64,000 nt of DNA from Tianweitania sp. UT-5YL-CI-8 (GCF_030010215.1 NZ_JASCRR010000016.1:20752-84751), one strand, 5' to 3'; shown: positions 25,936 through 36,572, numbered from the stretch's first letter. The notes: generated from the letters alone by a model not told the origin. Program-made: numbers and translations.

Positions 25936-26619
25936 ATGAGGATGACCGGCATGGACCTTTTCGCCTCGATCGACCTTTATTGCGAACGGCTCGACGCCGG
26001 CTTCTGGTCGGAGCCGGTCAATTTCCTGTCCAACCTGTTCTTCGTCGCTGCCGGTCTCTGGGGCATCCACCAGGTTCGCCGGCGCCGAACGGGCGGCTTT
26101 GCTGAACTGATGGGCTGGTGGGTGGTCGCCATAGGCATCGGCTCGGGCCTGTTCCACAGCTTCGCCAACCGCCTCACTATCTGGGCCGATATCGTCCCCA
26201 TCGCCACCTTCACCCTCGCCTACACGCTGTTCTGCCTGCGGCGTTTCATGGGCATGCGCTGGGGCATGGCGATTGCGATCTTCCTGGCGTTTTATGCCGT
26301 CGTCGGATTCGCGACCTATATGGTGCCGGAATGGTTGCGGCTCGCCACCAACGGCAGCACCGGCTACCTGCCGCCCTTCCTGGCGCTGATCTTCTTCGGC
26401 ATTCTCGTCATCCGCAGCGGCAATCCGGCTGGATGGTACAACATCATGGCTGCGATGATCTTCATCGGGTCGGTCAGCTTCCGGATGATCGATCCGGTCG
26501 TCTGCGAGGCGCTGCCGATCGGCACGCACTTCCTCTGGCACACATTCAACGCCCTGATGCTCGGCGTCGTTCTCGCCGCGGTCGCCAAATACGGCGCCCC
26601 GCGCAGAGTGTACCACTGA
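25936..26619 (+). CDS. Ceramidase-family membrane hydrolase
   Basis: A 227-residue polytopic protein of the alkaline ceramidase/CREST group. Conserved zinc-site features are visible: YCERL and SEPVNFLSNLFF near the N terminus, GSGLFHSFAN with Ser/His, ADIVPIATF, and a C-terminal HFLWHTFNAL pair of His. Members hydrolyse amide-linked lipids; the bacterial substrate is not known. The start may be the second ATG at 25951 (MDLFASIDLY). It converges on purH, 27 bp apart. Confidence 0.83.
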   Translation: MRMTGMDLFASIDLYCERLDAGFWSEPVNFLSNLFFVAAGLWGIHQVRRRRTGGFAELMGWWVVAIGIGSGLFHSFANRLTIWADIVPIATFTLAYTLFCLRRFMGMRWGMAIAIFLAFYAVVGFATYMVPEWLRLATNGSTGYLPPFLALIFFGILVIRSGNPAGWYNIMAAMIFIGSVSFRMIDPVVCEALPIGTHFLWHTFNALMLGVVLAAVAKYGAPRRVYH

Positions 26620-26646
26620 AAGGCTTAGCGGACCAACAGCCGGGCA

Positions 26647-28263
26647 CTAGTGCCGGAAGTGCCGAACGCCGGTGAACACCATGGCGATGCCGCGTTCGTC
26701 GGCAGCGGCGATGACCTCGTCGTCACGCATCGAGCCCCCGGGCTGGATCGCAGCGGTCGCGCCCGCGTCGATGGCTGAAAGCAAGCCGTCGGCAAAGGGG
26801 AAGAAAGCGTCTGAGGCCACCACCGAACCAACGGTCAACGCCTCTTTTAGTCCGGCTGCCTCGGCGGCATCGAACGCCTTACGAGCAGCGATGCGCGAGG
26901 AATCCACCCGGCTCATCTGGCCGGCGCCAATGCCGACCGTGGCAAGGTCCTTGGCGTAGACGATTGCGTTGGACTTGACGTGCTTTGCGATGCGGAAGGC
27001 GAATTTCAGGTCTTCCCATTCGCGCTGCGTCGGCTGGCGCTTGGTCACCACGCTCAGTTCCAGATTGTCGACGATGGCGTTGTCACGCGACTGCACCAGC
27101 AATCCACCCGCCACCGATTTGACCGTCAGGCCGGCGCGGTCCGCATCCGGCAATCCGCCGGTGACCAGAAGGCGCAGGTTCTTCTTGGAGGCCACGATGG
27201 CGCGCGCTTCCTCGGTGGCGTCGGGGGCGATGATCACCTCGGTAAAGATCTTGACGATCTCCTCGGCCGCCTCGGCGTCGAGAATGCGGTTCAGCGCCAC
27301 GATACCGCCGAAGGCCGATACCGGGTCGCAGGCCAGCGCCTTCTCATAGGCGGCCTTCAGCGTAACGCCTTCCGCCACGCCGCAGGGGTTGGCATGCTTG
27401 ATGATGGCGACGGCCGCCGTGCGGACGGGATCGAACTCACCGACCAGTTCGAAGGCGGCATCCGTGTCGTTGATGTTGTTGTAGGACAGCTGCTTGCCCT
27501 GAAGCTGCCGTGCGGTGGCGACGCCCGGACGCTGATCGCCGGTCAGGTAGAAGCCGGCGTTCTGGTGCGGGTTTTCGCCGTAGCGCATCACGCTTTCCAG
27601 CGTGCCGCCGAAAGCGCGCCATTTCGGCTGATTGATGTCCAGTGTCTCGGCGAACCAGTTCGAGATTGCCGCATCATAGGCGGCGGTGCGCGAAAACGCC
27701 TTGGCGGCGAGTTCCTTGCGCAGGGACAGCGGCAGGCTGCCATTGTTGGCCTTGATCGCCTCGATCACGCGGGGATAGTCGGCCGGGTCGGTGACAACAG
27801 CGACATAGGCATGGTTCTTGGCCGATGCCCGCACCATGGCTGGGCCGCCTATGTCGATGTTCTCGACCACCGAGGCATAGTCGCCGCCCGAACGCATCAC
27901 CTCTTCGAACGGATAGAGGTTCACCACCACCAGATCGATCGGCTGGATGTTGTGCTCAGTCATGGCAGCCGCGTGCTCGGCGTCGTCACGGATGGCCAGC
28001 AGCCCGCCATGCACCGACGGATGCAGCGTCTTGACCCGGCCGTCCATGATCTCAGGAAACCCGGTCAGATCCGAGACGTCTCGAACGGCGATGCCGGCTT
28101 CCGCGATGCTTTTGGCCGTACCGCCGGTCGACACCAGCTCGACGTCGATATTGCTCAGCGCCCTGGCAAAATCGACGAGACCGGTCTTGTCGGACACCGA
28201 CAGCAGCGCACGCCGCAGTGGGACGAGATCGGGAGCGGGAATTCTTTTGGAAGCGACGGCCAT
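26647..28263 (-). CDS. purH: Bifunctional AICAR transformylase/IMP cyclohydrolase PurH
   Basis: Catalyses the last two steps of IMP synthesis. Residues 1-200 form the IMP cyclohydrolase (MGS-like) domain with [20 protein letters not shown] and [14 protein letters not shown]. The C-terminal two-thirds form the transformylase, with [36 protein letters not shown] and the final [29 protein letters not shown]. The ATG at 28261-28263 gives 538 residues, the usual length. In several rhizobia purH follows the rsmB and heparinase-like genes as here. Confidence 0.97.
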   Translation of the reverse strand: MAVASKRIPAPDLVPLRRALLSVSDKTGLVDFARALSNIDVELVSTGGTAKSIAEAGIAVRDVSDLTGFPEIMDGRVKTLHPSVHGGLLAIRDDAEHAAAMTEHNIQPIDLVVVNLYPFEEVMRSGGDYASVVENIDIGGPAMVRASAKNHAYVAVVTDPADYPRVIEAIKANNGSLPLSLRKELAAKAFSRTAAYDAAISNWFAETLDINQPKWRAFGGTLESVMRYGENPHQNAGFYLTGDQRPGVATARQLQGKQLSYNNINDTDAAFELVGEFDPVRTAAVAIIKHANPCGVAEGVTLKAAYEKALACDPVSAFGGIVALNRILDAEAAEEIVKIFTEVIIAPDATEEARAIVASKKNLRLLVTGGLPDADRAGLTVKSVAGGLLVQSRDNAIVDNLELSVVTKRQPTQREWEDLKFAFRIAKHVKSNAIVYAKDLATVGIGAGQMSRVDSSRIAARKAFDAAEAAGLKEALTVGSVVASDAFFPFADGLLSAIDAGATAAIQPGGSMRDDEVIAAADERGIAMVFTGVRHFRH

Positions 28264-28418
28264 GCCGGAAACGCCTTTCGGAAGTTGCTGGCGCGCTCCA
28301 AAACCATGGGACGCCCGCTGGAAACGGATGGCGGGGCCGTACCACATGGAGCCGGGAAATCAAGGTTTTCAGCCGCTTTGGCCACACCGGACTATGGCTT
28401 TCGACAGTTTATGTCGTG

Positions 28419-30218
28419 TTATGCCTTGCCGGGGCTTTCGATCCGCTCAAAACGCCAGTTGACCGTGCTGACTTCCTGCAAGGGCAGGGCCAGTACCAGT
28501 TGGCGGCAGCGGCGCGGTCCGCTCAACCCGGCGAAATAGATCGACTCTTCGATCTGCGGCTCGACCTCGTCGGCGGTGAACACCCAGCCGTCGCCCCCCG
28601 GCGCGCGCAGAATGAGGCGGTCGCCTGGCTGCCGGTATAGGTCGATATCGGGATGGATGTGGAACCGGATGGCGGCATGGTCGCCCTCGGCACGCGCGGC
28701 GACCCGGCCGCTGGTGAGGAAGCTGTCGGTGCCCGAAAGCACCGCGCCGCCTTCGGACAGTACTAGCGCGCGCTCGTGATACAGCCCGAAGCGCGAGGCA
28801 TAGCCGTCATGGCGGGCAAAGAAGCTCTGGGTACTTTGCGTATCTGTGCGCTCGCAGGTCACCACGCGCGGTCCCGCTACCAGCGGCTCACCGAGCATCT
28901 CGCTGATGCGCTGCGAATGGGCGAAGCGGGCCGACGATGTGTCGTTGATGGTCGCGGTCGAATGCGCCGCCGTCGCCCTTGCCAGCGGCCGGAACTCAGG
29001 CGCGCCGAAGGTGTCAGTGCCGGCATTGACGACATAATGGTGCCTCCCTAGGGAAAGCTCGAAGGAGAGGCAGCCGGCATGGGCCGCACCCGAGACCTCG
29101 AGAGGAGGGGCAGCACCCGTATCGGCGATGACGGTCGCGTCGCCCATCGACAGCCGCTCATAGCCCGAATGCGGTGCATGCAGCAGCGGCGCCCCGCCGG
29201 TCTCGTCATGGCGCAGTATGGCGGCCAGCCGGTCTGCAATGGTCACGCCCATGCCGTTAAACCGGGCGAGACTGCCGTCGCGGTGCCGGAAGAAGCGCAG
29301 CGCCGGCAGCATGCGCTCGATAGCGTTGACCAGCGCGTCCGGCGGCGTCTCGGCCTGGTTGGCATAGGTCTGGCGCAGCGGCAGGAGGTCGGCGAGGATT
29401 TCCAGAACCGCCATGGGATTGCGCGAGATATGGCCGCCATCAGGCAGGATTTGTCGGTCGAGCTCTTCCGCGAGGTTGCGTGTCGCCGCCCGCAGGGCCG
29501 AGGCGGATGTCGGCAGCGACAGCGCCGAGAAGGCGAGCGCGATGCGCGCCCGCAGCCTGTCTTCGCTGCGCGGCATGCCGCGCACGGTGGAGCGGAGATA
29601 GCGGATCTGCAGGGCGAGCGAGCGCAGGAAGCTGCGATAGACCCGCAGTTCCGCGCCTTGCAGCACGACCGAGGAATGCTGCAGCCATGAAATGATGCGG
29701 CGCGCGGTTACGGCGGGGTCCCAGGCCTCTCCGGAAATACGGCCTCCATGCATCGCGATCCAGTCCGAAACCAGCGCGCGCGCATTGGCCGACGACAGCT
29801 CGGTGCCGGCCGCGCGCATGTGGCGCAGCCAGCGGAAGCCATGCAGGCTGCGCAGCCAACCGCGATGCGCGACCTCCATCTGGAAGGGCGAGTTGCCGCT
29901 GGTTTCGACCAGATAGCCCGACAGCGGAAAACGTCCGTAATAGATTTCGAGCGCGATCTGCGGATCGGCAAGGCGCAAATCGGGCGGCGCGATCAGCACG
30001 CGTTCGGGCGTGCGGCCGGAATACCGCCAGCGATAGGTCGGTCCGGCTCGCAGGCGTCGTCGCGTCTTGCGCCAAAACTCTCTGGCGACGAGCGCCCAAA
30101 GGCGCGTCGTATCCTCCGCCAAAATGGTCAATAATCCTCCTGCCGTCTGATTTGAGCGGCAGAACACTCTATTTGATTCCCCGCTTGGTGCGACAGCCCC
30201 CAAAGAGGCATCATCCAC
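28419..30218 (-). CDS. Heparinase II/III family protein
   Basis: A 599-residue protein with the heparinase II/III-like architecture: an N-terminal alpha-barrel (about 100-330, with LQIRYLRSTVRGMPRSEDRLRARIAL and DGGHISRNPMAVLEIL) and a C-terminal beta-sandwich (SFELSLGRHHYVVNAGTD, HSTATINDTSSA). Enzymes of this family are polysaccharide lyases; this conserved rhizobial version lies between rsmB and purH and its polysaccharide is unknown. The start at 30218 is the first ATG; the first about 35 residues are poorly family-like and a later start is possible. Confidence 0.86.
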   Translation of the reverse strand: MDDASLGAVAPSGESNRVFCRSNQTAGGLLTILAEDTTRLWALVAREFWRKTRRRLRAGPTYRWRYSGRTPERVLIAPPDLRLADPQIALEIYYGRFPLSGYLVETSGNSPFQMEVAHRGWLRSLHGFRWLRHMRAAGTELSSANARALVSDWIAMHGGRISGEAWDPAVTARRIISWLQHSSVVLQGAELRVYRSFLRSLALQIRYLRSTVRGMPRSEDRLRARIALAFSALSLPTSASALRAATRNLAEELDRQILPDGGHISRNPMAVLEILADLLPLRQTYANQAETPPDALVNAIERMLPALRFFRHRDGSLARFNGMGVTIADRLAAILRHDETGGAPLLHAPHSGYERLSMGDATVIADTGAAPPLEVSGAAHAGCLSFELSLGRHHYVVNAGTDTFGAPEFRPLARATAAHSTATINDTSSARFAHSQRISEMLGEPLVAGPRVVTCERTDTQSTQSFFARHDGYASRFGLYHERALVLSEGGAVLSGTDSFLTSGRVAARAEGDHAAIRFHIHPDIDLYRQPGDRLILRAPGGDGWVFTADEVEPQIEESIYFAGLSGPRRCRQLVLALPLQEVSTVNWRFERIESPGKA

Positions 30219-30246
30219 CGGCCTTTTGCGGTAGCTCGGATTGGGC

Positions 30247-31614
30247 TCAAAGCCGGCGGAAACGGGCGGCGAAGAAGCCGTCGAGCCCGGAAAGCTCCGG
30301 CCTCTCCAGTGCGAGCCCTGCCGGTGTGGTCCTGAGCCAGCCTCGATCGGTCACGAAGGCTTCCGCGCCCGGCACCTCATCGGTGGAGAAGGCCATCGGC
30401 TCGATGCGTCCAGCATGATCGGCGAGAAAGGCGGTCGCCAAGACCTCGCCTTCGGCAGGATCGAGCGAACAGTTGGAAAACACGATCGTGCCGCCCTGCC
30501 GCACAAGATCGATGGAACGGTCGAGCAGCTTGCGCTGCACTGTGGCCAGCTTGACGATGTCTTCCGGCGTCTTGATCCAAGGCACATCGGGATGCCGCCG
30601 CACCGTGCCGGTGGACGAACATGGCGCATCGAGCAGCACGGCGTCGAAAAGCTCTTTTGGCTCGAAGGCGAGAATATCGCTGACAACCGTCTCGGCTTGC
30701 AGTCCCAGTCGTTCCAGATTGCCGGTCAGCCGCTTGAGCCGGTTGCGCGAAGTGTCGACCGCCGTAACCTCGGCTCCCGAAAGGATCAGCTGCGCGGTCT
30801 TGCCGCCGGGCGCCGCGCACAGATCGGCGACGCGCTTGCCCTTGATATCGCCGAGCAGCCTGGCCGGAAGAGCGGCGGCGGCATCCTGCACCCACCACGC
30901 ACCTTCGGTGAAGCCCGGCAGTTCGGTCACCCCCGCCGAAAGCTTCTCGACACGCACCGAACCGGTCGGCAGCACGATGCCGCCAAGCTTTTCGGCCCAT
31001 CCGGCAGCGTCCGACTTCACCGAGAAATCCACCGGCGCCTCGCTGCGATGGATGGCCAGGATGGCATCCGCGTGATCCTGGCCATAGGCTTCGCGCAGGC
31101 GCCCGGCAAACCAGTCCGGCGCATCGCGCATTCTGTCGAGCACAGGCGCAAGCTCTGCAGCCTTGGCGCGCGCCAGGCTGCGCAGCACGCCGTTGACCAG
31201 CCCGGAAAACCGCACCGTGCGCGGATCTTCCTTGGCGTGGGTGACGGCGAGATCGACGGCGGCACTGTCGGGCACATCGAGGAACAGGATCTGGGCGGCT
31301 GCGACATGCAGGATATGCGACAGCGCTGTGGCATTGGCCGGCAGCGGCCTTTCCAGGCGCTTGGTCAAAAGTGCTGCGATGGTGCCGCGATAGCGCAGCG
31401 CCGTCACCAATATGGCCCGCACCAGAGCGCGGTCACGCGGCTCTAGCGCACGATATTGCGGATGGCCGTGTTCCTGGTCGGTCATGCCGTCGAGCGGCGT
31501 CTTGACGTCGATCACGGCGGCCAGAAGCTTGGCAGCCGTCATGCGCGCCGCCAGGCCTGGAACGTTGGATCCGGGCCTGGCGGCGTAATGCTTGTGGAAG
31601 GGGGCTTCGCTCAA
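30247..31614 (-). CDS. rsmB: RsmB/NOP-family RNA cytosine-5 methyltransferase
   Basis: A 455-residue enzyme with an N-terminal NusB-like RNA-binding domain ([15 protein letters not shown] to [12 protein letters not shown]) and a C-terminal SAM methyltransferase. Seen: [15 protein letters not shown] (SAM site), [15 protein letters not shown] and [11 protein letters not shown], the two catalytic Cys motifs of 16S rRNA m5C967-type enzymes. Its ATG overlaps the htpX stop by ATGA. The substrate is presumed 16S rRNA by family. Confidence 0.92.
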   Translation of the reverse strand: MSEAPFHKHYAARPGSNVPGLAARMTAAKLLAAVIDVKTPLDGMTDQEHGHPQYRALEPRDRALVRAILVTALRYRGTIAALLTKRLERPLPANATALSHILHVAAAQILFLDVPDSAAVDLAVTHAKEDPRTVRFSGLVNGVLRSLARAKAAELAPVLDRMRDAPDWFAGRLREAYGQDHADAILAIHRSEAPVDFSVKSDAAGWAEKLGGIVLPTGSVRVEKLSAGVTELPGFTEGAWWVQDAAAALPARLLGDIKGKRVADLCAAPGGKTAQLILSGAEVTAVDTSRNRLKRLTGNLERLGLQAETVVSDILAFEPKELFDAVLLDAPCSSTGTVRRHPDVPWIKTPEDIVKLATVQRKLLDRSIDLVRQGGTIVFSNCSLDPAEGEVLATAFLADHAGRIEPMAFSTDEVPGAEAFVTDRGWLRTTPAGLALERPELSGLDGFFAARFRRL

Positions 31615-32660
31615 GACCTCGGCCTCTTCGGGCCGGTGGGATTACGACCCCAGGGATTGGGGCGCGGCTGCTCAGGCGCCATCGGCTGCTTCGGCTGGGA
31701 GGGGCGGCCGCCCCATGGGCCGGCAGTCGGCGTCTCCGGTTGGCGCGGTGCGGACTGGCGCGGCTGGACGGATGCGCTTGGCGCGGGCTGGTTTGTCGCC
31801 TGCGGTTGCCTCCCCACGCCCGCGCGCGCCATCTCCTGAAGCGCTGCGATGCGGTTGTCGGTGTTGGGATGGGTGGAGAACAGATTGTCCATGCGCTGAC
31901 CGGACAGCGGATTGATGATGAACATATGCGCCGCAGCTGGGTTGCGTTCCGCATCGGGATTGTGGATCTGCTGAACGCTGCGGGCGATCTTGTCCAAAGC
32001 CGAGGCGAGCCATAACGGGTTGCCGCAAATCTCCGCGCCGCGCCGGTCGGCGGAATATTCCCGCGTCCGGCTGATGGCCATCTGCACGACCATCGCCGCC
32101 AGGGGCGCGACGATCATCGCCACCAGCACACCGACGAAGCCGAGCGGATTGTTGTTGTCGCGGTTGCCGCCGAAGAAGAAGGCGAAGTTGCCGAGCATGG
32201 AAATCGCGCCGGCAAGCGTCGCGGTGATCGTCATGATCAGCGTGTCGCGGTTCTGCACATGGGCGAGCTCATGCGCCATGACGCCGGCGACTTCCTCTTG
32301 CGACAGCCGCTGCAAAAGCCCCGTCGTGGCGGCAACCGCGGCATTCTGCGGATTGCGGCCGGTGGCAAAGGCGTTGGGCTGCGGATTGTCGATCAGATAC
32401 ACCTTCGGCATCGGCAGTTCGGCACGCTCGGCCAAAGCCTTCACGATACCGAAATATTCCGGGGCGTTGCGCTCGTCGACCTCCACCGCATGGTTCATGC
32501 GCAGAACCATCTTGTCGGCATTCCAATAGCTGAACAGGTTCATGCCGGCTGCGACCACAAACGCGATCATCATGCCGCCCGATCCGCCGATGAGATAGCC
32601 GACACCCATGAACAGCGCCGTCATTGCCGCTAGAAGCATCGCCGTCCGCATGATGTTCAT
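31611..32660 (-). CDS. htpX: Membrane metalloprotease HtpX
   Basis: A 349-residue M48 zinc protease that degrades misfolded membrane proteins with FtsH. Two N-terminal helices ([19 protein letters not shown] and [17 protein letters not shown]), the HExxH site in [13 protein letters not shown], then two further helices and the third ligand in [12 protein letters not shown]. After about residue 290 comes a long Pro/Gln-rich tail ([18 protein letters not shown]) seen in rhizobial HtpX and probably disordered. It is divergent from the DUF1674 gene and upstream of rsmB. Confidence 0.94.
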   Translation of the reverse strand: MNIMRTAMLLAAMTALFMGVGYLIGGSGGMMIAFVVAAGMNLFSYWNADKMVLRMNHAVEVDERNAPEYFGIVKALAERAELPMPKVYLIDNPQPNAFATGRNPQNAAVAATTGLLQRLSQEEVAGVMAHELAHVQNRDTLIMTITATLAGAISMLGNFAFFFGGNRDNNNPLGFVGVLVAMIVAPLAAMVVQMAISRTREYSADRRGAEICGNPLWLASALDKIARSVQQIHNPDAERNPAAAHMFIINPLSGQRMDNLFSTHPNTDNRIAALQEMARAGVGRQPQATNQPAPSASVQPRQSAPRQPETPTAGPWGGRPSQPKQPMAPEQPRPNPWGRNPTGPKRPRS

Positions 32661-32774
32661 CGCCTACTCCATATCCGTGGCGCCGCTTTTGCCCGATTGG
32701 GGTCGAATGCGGCACGCGCCTCCGCTATATGATGGGAGATAGGTGCACATGTTTCAATTGTTGCGGGAAGTCCA

Positions 32775-32996
32775 GTGACGAAAATAGAAAACCCCGATAC
32801 CACGCCGGAACCGGAGCAAATCCCGGCAAAAGAGCTGTCGCCGGTGGCCAAACGTGCGCTTGCCGAAGCCGAAGAGCGTCGCAAGGCCTATGAGGCAGCG
32901 GCGGCGGCCTTGCCGAAGGAGATCGGCGGGCGCGGCGGCAAGGAACCCGGACGCTATGGCGACTGGGAGGTAAAGGGCCTGACGAGCGACTTTTGA
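32775..32996 (+). CDS. DUF1674 protein, succinate dehydrogenase assembly factor 4-like
   Basis: A 73-residue protein with the conserved C terminus KEPGRYGDWEVKGLTSDF and a GGRGG linker, the SDHAF4/DUF1674 signature. Its eukaryotic relative binds flavinylated succinate dehydrogenase subunit A and promotes complex II assembly. The N-terminal half is charged and probably flexible. It is divergent from htpX (114-bp gap). Confidence 0.88.
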   Translation: MTKIENPDTTPEPEQIPAKELSPVAKRALAEAEERRKAYEAAAAALPKEIGGRGGKEPGRYGDWEVKGLTSDF

Positions 32997-33098
32997 CCGG
33001 TAACGCGATGCGGAATTTTGTCTTACGGTGCGGAACCGCAAATCCTCGGCTGCGTTGAATAGGCTGATATTTTTCAGTCAGCGCACCGGAGCTACGCC

Positions 33099-33968
33099 AT
33101 GCTGATCCGACTCGGCTACGAAATTGCCATCGAATGTCAGCAGGCGATGCCCGTCATCTCGCTTCTCGATATCCACCCAGACCGCCAGGGCGACATCAAG
33201 CGGCAGACCAAGGTGCTGACCTCGCCCACCGTTCCCAGCGATACTTACAGCGATATTTTCGGCAATACGTGCCGCCGCTTCAGCGTTCCCGCGGGTGGGT
33301 TCCGCGTGCTGTACGACGCCGTGGTGGAGGATTCGGGCCAGCACGACCTTGCCAATCCGCTTGCGCAGGAAACGCCGATCGAAAAACTCCCGCCTGAAAC
33401 GGTCGGCTTCCTTCTCGGCAGCCGCTATTGCGAGACCGATCACCTCTCCGACCTGGCGTGGAGCCTGTTCGGCAGCGTCCCGTCCGGCTGGGCCAGGGTT
33501 CAGGCGATCTGCGACTATGTCCATAACCGCCTGTCCTTCGGCTACAGCTATGCCCGTTCCACCCGGACCGCCGCACAGGCGCATGACGAACGCGTCGGCG
33601 TCTGCCGCGACTTCGCGCATCTCGCGATCACGCTGTGCCGCTGCATGAACATCCCCGCCCGGTATGTAAATGGTTATCTCGGCGACATCGGTATCCCCGC
33701 CGATCCCGCCCCGATGGATTTTTCCGCCTGGTTCGAGGCCTTTTTGGACGGCAAATGGTATTCGTTCGACGCCCGCCACAATGTGCCCCGCATCGGCCGC
33801 ATCGTCGTCGCGCGCGGCCGCGATGCGACGGATGTTCCGCTGCTGCACAGCTTCGGTCCGCACCGCCTGTCCCTGTTCAAGGTCTGGACATATGAGCAGG
33901 GCGAATCTCCTGCCCAGCCGCCATATCGCGATTTTAACCGCGTGCAGGACGCCCGGATGCTTGCGTGA
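33099..33968 (+). CDS. Transglutaminase-like cysteine protease family protein
   Basis: A 289-residue protein. The transglutaminase-core catalytic triad is visible: Cys169 in ERVGVCRDFAHLAI, His/Asp region PMDFSAWFEAFLDGKWYSFDARHN. An N-terminal beta domain (residues 1-100, LIRLGYEIAIECQQAMPVISLL) precedes the core, as in the bacterial group often linked to peptide or amide hydrolysis. No signal peptide is visible, so it is cytosolic. An isolated gene with no clear operon partner; function unproven. Confidence 0.86.
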   Translation: MLIRLGYEIAIECQQAMPVISLLDIHPDRQGDIKRQTKVLTSPTVPSDTYSDIFGNTCRRFSVPAGGFRVLYDAVVEDSGQHDLANPLAQETPIEKLPPETVGFLLGSRYCETDHLSDLAWSLFGSVPSGWARVQAICDYVHNRLSFGYSYARSTRTAAQAHDERVGVCRDFAHLAITLCRCMNIPARYVNGYLGDIGIPADPAPMDFSAWFEAFLDGKWYSFDARHNVPRIGRIVVARGRDATDVPLLHSFGPHRLSLFKVWTYEQGESPAQPPYRDFNRVQDARMLA

Positions 33969-34012
33969 TTTTTTATATTGCCTAAGCACGGATATAGGAA
34001 TAAATACCCTGA

Positions 34013-34456
34013 ATGGTATCAGGAAAATATTCCTTTTTCGCACTATGTGTCCTGCTGGTGATAGACACGCCTGCACTGGCAGAGAATCGGTCGTTTGCCG
34101 GGCCGGTCGAGGCTGTCGTCATTGATGTCTTGGACGGGGATACGTTTCTGGCCGAAGCCAAAGTATGGCCCGGCCATTCTGTCCGGGTAAACATACGCAT
34201 CCGCGGCATCGACGCCCCTGAAATGCGGAGCCGCTGCGAAAGCGAACGAGAGGCGGCTCAACGGGCCCGCGATGCGCTCGCCGCATTGCTCGGCGCGCAG
34301 CGAATCCTGCTATCCAACATCGGCGGCGCCAAATATTACGGCCGCGTTCTGGCTGATGTCGAAAGCAGCAGCGGTGATATGGTCGCCGGTGCCATGCTGG
34401 CGTCAGGCAATGTGCGGGCCTATGACGGTCGTCGCCGGTCCAGTTGGTGCGGGTGA
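34013..34456 (+). CDS. Secreted thermonuclease-like (SNase) protein
   Basis: A 147-residue protein with a signal peptide (YSFFALCVLLVIDTPALA) and a staphylococcal-nuclease OB fold: VVIDVLDGDTFLAEAKVWPG, IRIRGIDAPEMRSRCESER. The Asp/Arg pair in GIDAPEMR and the Asp in DGDTF match active-site positions. It is shorter than nuclease A, and the C-terminal Arg motif (usually YGR) appears as YYGRVLADV. It may act on extracellular nucleic acid, or be a non-enzymatic OB protein as in many rhizobia. Confidence 0.83.
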   Translation: MVSGKYSFFALCVLLVIDTPALAENRSFAGPVEAVVIDVLDGDTFLAEAKVWPGHSVRVNIRIRGIDAPEMRSRCESEREAAQRARDALAALLGAQRILLSNIGGAKYYGRVLADVESSSGDMVAGAMLASGNVRAYDGRRRSSWCG

Positions 34457-34519
34457 ACGGGTTATTATCACCTCCACCGCACCTTCAGTGTGTATAAACG
34501 TCATCGCCGACCCGACAAA

Positions 34520-34864
34520 TCAGAAAATATTGGGCCGGCTCTGGTCGGGCATCCCTGCTGGAATCAACCTGATCCGCTCGCGCTTCGCAGCCGTCTTTGT
34601 TTCGTGGAGAATGGCGACCAGGCATTCGCCCGCTTCCGTACCCCAGGCTTGCCCTTCGCAGGCAAGGTCGGTCTGGCTCGGCTCGCGCGCATCGTCCACC
34701 CTCTCCCGCAGTGCATTGGAGATGGTGTCGCTTGCAGCCGGCGAGATCAGCCCGGGGCCTGCGACCGGCGTCAAGAGGATTGCCCCGAAAGCGCCCAAAG
34801 CGAAAATAGCGAACATCGACAGCGGATGTTCGTGCGACCGGCGGCGCAAAGCCAGCTTTGGCAT
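34520..34864 (-). CDS. Small hypothetical membrane-anchored protein
   Basis: A 114-residue protein from the ATG at 34862-34864, or 136 residues from an ATG at 34930. It has one hydrophobic segment near the N terminus (MFAIFALGAFGAILLTPVAG) after a basic RRRSHEH stretch, then a soluble tail with two Cys (LACEGQAWGTEAGECLVAI) that could pair outside the cytoplasm. I do not recognise a named family. It converges with the SNase gene. Confidence 0.6.
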   Translation of the reverse strand: MPKLALRRRSHEHPLSMFAIFALGAFGAILLTPVAGPGLISPAASDTISNALRERVDDAREPSQTDLACEGQAWGTEAGECLVAILHETKTAAKRERIRLIPAGMPDQSRPNIF

Positions 34865-35121
34865 GGCATACACTGCTGAGTTCTGGCTTGAGCGGTTGGC
34901 GCTCTGGATAGGATTGGAGAAGCGAAACATGGAACCCCGCCTGTTCGTTATCGTTCATTTTTGTATGAAACGAAGATAACCGCGCTGTGTAACAACTCCA
35001 TGCCGCTGCGTAAGATTTTTCAGGTGTGGGCTCATCCAAATTCTCGGCCTTGAAACACGGCGCTATACAACCGGCGCAGCCGCCGTTAGCTTTCCAGTCA
35101 CTTATGGCAGTGGGAGGGAGC

Positions 35122-35571
35122 ATGGCCGGTCTATATCTGGAAGAGTTTGTAGTCGGCCAGGTCATCCGGCATACGCTGACCAAATCCGTGACCGAAAGCG
35201 ACAATATGTTCTTTTCGGTGATGACGCTGAACCCGCAGCCGCTGCATATCGATTTCGACTTCGCCGCCAAAAGCGAATGGGGCAAGCCGCTGGTCAACTC
35301 CCTGTTCACGCTTGGCCTGATGGTCGGCATCTCTGTCCATGACACCACCTTGGGCACCACCATCGGCAATCTGGGCATGACCGACACCACCTTCCCGCAC
35401 CCCGTCTTCCACGGCGATACCATCCGGGTCGAGACCGAGATCAAATCCGTACGGGCATCGAAATCCAAGCCCGACCGGGGTGTGGTCGAGTTCGAGCACT
35501 GCGCTTACAACCAACATGGCGTCCTGGTCGCCCGATGCACCCGCCAAGCCATGATGATGAAGAGGCCCTGA
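35122..35571 (+). CDS. MaoC-family dehydratase
   Basis: A 149-residue hotdog-fold enoyl-CoA hydratase. The ATG at 35122 has a strong GGGAGGGAG ribosome site; a reading from 35026 adds 32 unlikely residues. The hydratase core SDNMFFSVMTLNPQPLHIDFDFA, with WGKPLVNSLFTLGLMVG, matches MaoC catalytic Asp/His and substrate-cover motifs. Its stop lies 3 bp before a CoA-lyase gene, so the two form an operon, suggesting consecutive steps on a hydroxyacyl/enoyl-CoA. Confidence 0.87.
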   Translation: MAGLYLEEFVVGQVIRHTLTKSVTESDNMFFSVMTLNPQPLHIDFDFAAKSEWGKPLVNSLFTLGLMVGISVHDTTLGTTIGNLGMTDTTFPHPVFHGDTIRVETEIKSVRASKSKPDRGVVEFEHCAYNQHGVLVARCTRQAMMMKRP

Positions 35572-35574
35572 ACG

Positions 35575-36444
35575 ATGCGCTCCCTGCTCTTCGTGCCCGG
35601 CGATTCCGAAAAAAAGCTGGAGAAGGGTTTTTCCAGCGGCGCCGACGTCGTCATCCTCGATCTCGAGGATTCCGTCTCGTTCGACAACAAACCTCGTGCC
35701 CGAACGATTGCCGCCGCCGCCATCGCGGCTCACCAGGCATCGGCATGCGCCAAAATTTACGTCCGCATCAACGATTTCTCGACCGGACTGAGCGATGACG
35801 ATCTGGCAGCCCTCATCCCTGCCCGACCCGACGGCATCATGCTGCCCAAATGCAACAGCGGCGCGGATGTGCAGGATCTTGCAGCGCGGCTGCGGGTCTT
35901 CGAAGCCGAAAGCGGTTGGGAAGAGGGGACAACCGCCATTCTGCCCATCGTGACGGAGACGGCGGCGGGCGTGCTCTCCGCTGCCAGCTATGCCGAGACG
36001 ACACATCCACGCCTTGCCGGCCTGACCTGGGGCGCCGAAGACCTCGCCGCAGCCATAGGCGCCCGCACCAACCGCGACGAACGCGGCCGCTACACCGACG
36101 TCTTCCGGCTGGCCCGGTCGTTGACGGTGCTGGGCGCTTCGAATGCCGGCGTGGCCGCGATAGACACCGTATTCGTCGACTTCCGCGATATGGATGGGTT
36201 GCGCAACGAATGCGTCGAGGCCGAACGCGACGGCTTTACCGGCAAGATGGCGATCCATCCCGCCCAGGTGGCGGTGATCAACGAGGTCTTCACACCGAGC
36301 GAGGAAGCCATAGCCCACGCCCGCGACGTGGTCGCCGCCTTCGAGCAGGCCGGCAATCCCGGCGTGCTCGCCATCGGCGGCAAGATGTATGACAGACCGC
36401 ATCTGCGCGGCGCACAGCGACTGCTCTCGCGTGCCCGCGGCTGA
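35575..36444 (+). CDS. HpcH/HpaI-family CoA ester lyase (citrate lyase beta-like)
   Basis: A 289-residue TIM-barrel lyase. Seen: RSLLFVPGDSEKKLEKGFSSGADVVILDLEDSV, LPKCNSGADV, EDLAAAIGARTNRD and KMAIHPAQVAVINEVFTPS, the malyl-CoA/beta-methylmalyl-CoA/citramalyl-CoA lyase signature with Mg2+-binding Glu and Asp. It is paired with the MaoC gene (3-bp gap), an arrangement used for splitting beta-hydroxy-dicarboxyl-CoA esters. Precise substrate unknown. The gene ends 91 bp before the tRNA. Confidence 0.88.
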   Translation: MRSLLFVPGDSEKKLEKGFSSGADVVILDLEDSVSFDNKPRARTIAAAAIAAHQASACAKIYVRINDFSTGLSDDDLAALIPARPDGIMLPKCNSGADVQDLAARLRVFEAESGWEEGTTAILPIVTETAAGVLSAASYAETTHPRLAGLTWGAEDLAAAIGARTNRDERGRYTDVFRLARSLTVLGASNAGVAAIDTVFVDFRDMDGLRNECVEAERDGFTGKMAIHPAQVAVINEVFTPSEEAIAHARDVVAAFEQAGNPGVLAIGGKMYDRPHLRGAQRLLSRARG

Positions 36445-36572
36445 GGGGTTTTGCACCAACTGGGACGTTCGCCATAGCGCAGGCGCGTTTCAAGTCTTGA
36501 TCCAAGACGTGCGAGGCTGTACAGCCGTTTTCAGTGTCCACGTAGCTCAGTCGGATAGAGCACAGGATTCCT

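Noticed and set aside
26980..28539. A 519-codon plus-strand frame
   Set aside because: Antisense of purH; no family resemblance.
33078..34076. A 332-codon minus-strand frame
   Set aside because: Antisense of the transglutaminase-like gene, whose Cys-His-Asp motifs are intact.
35131..36459. A 442-codon minus-strand frame
   Set aside because: Spans the antisense of MaoC and CoA lyase genes, both of which show clear motifs.
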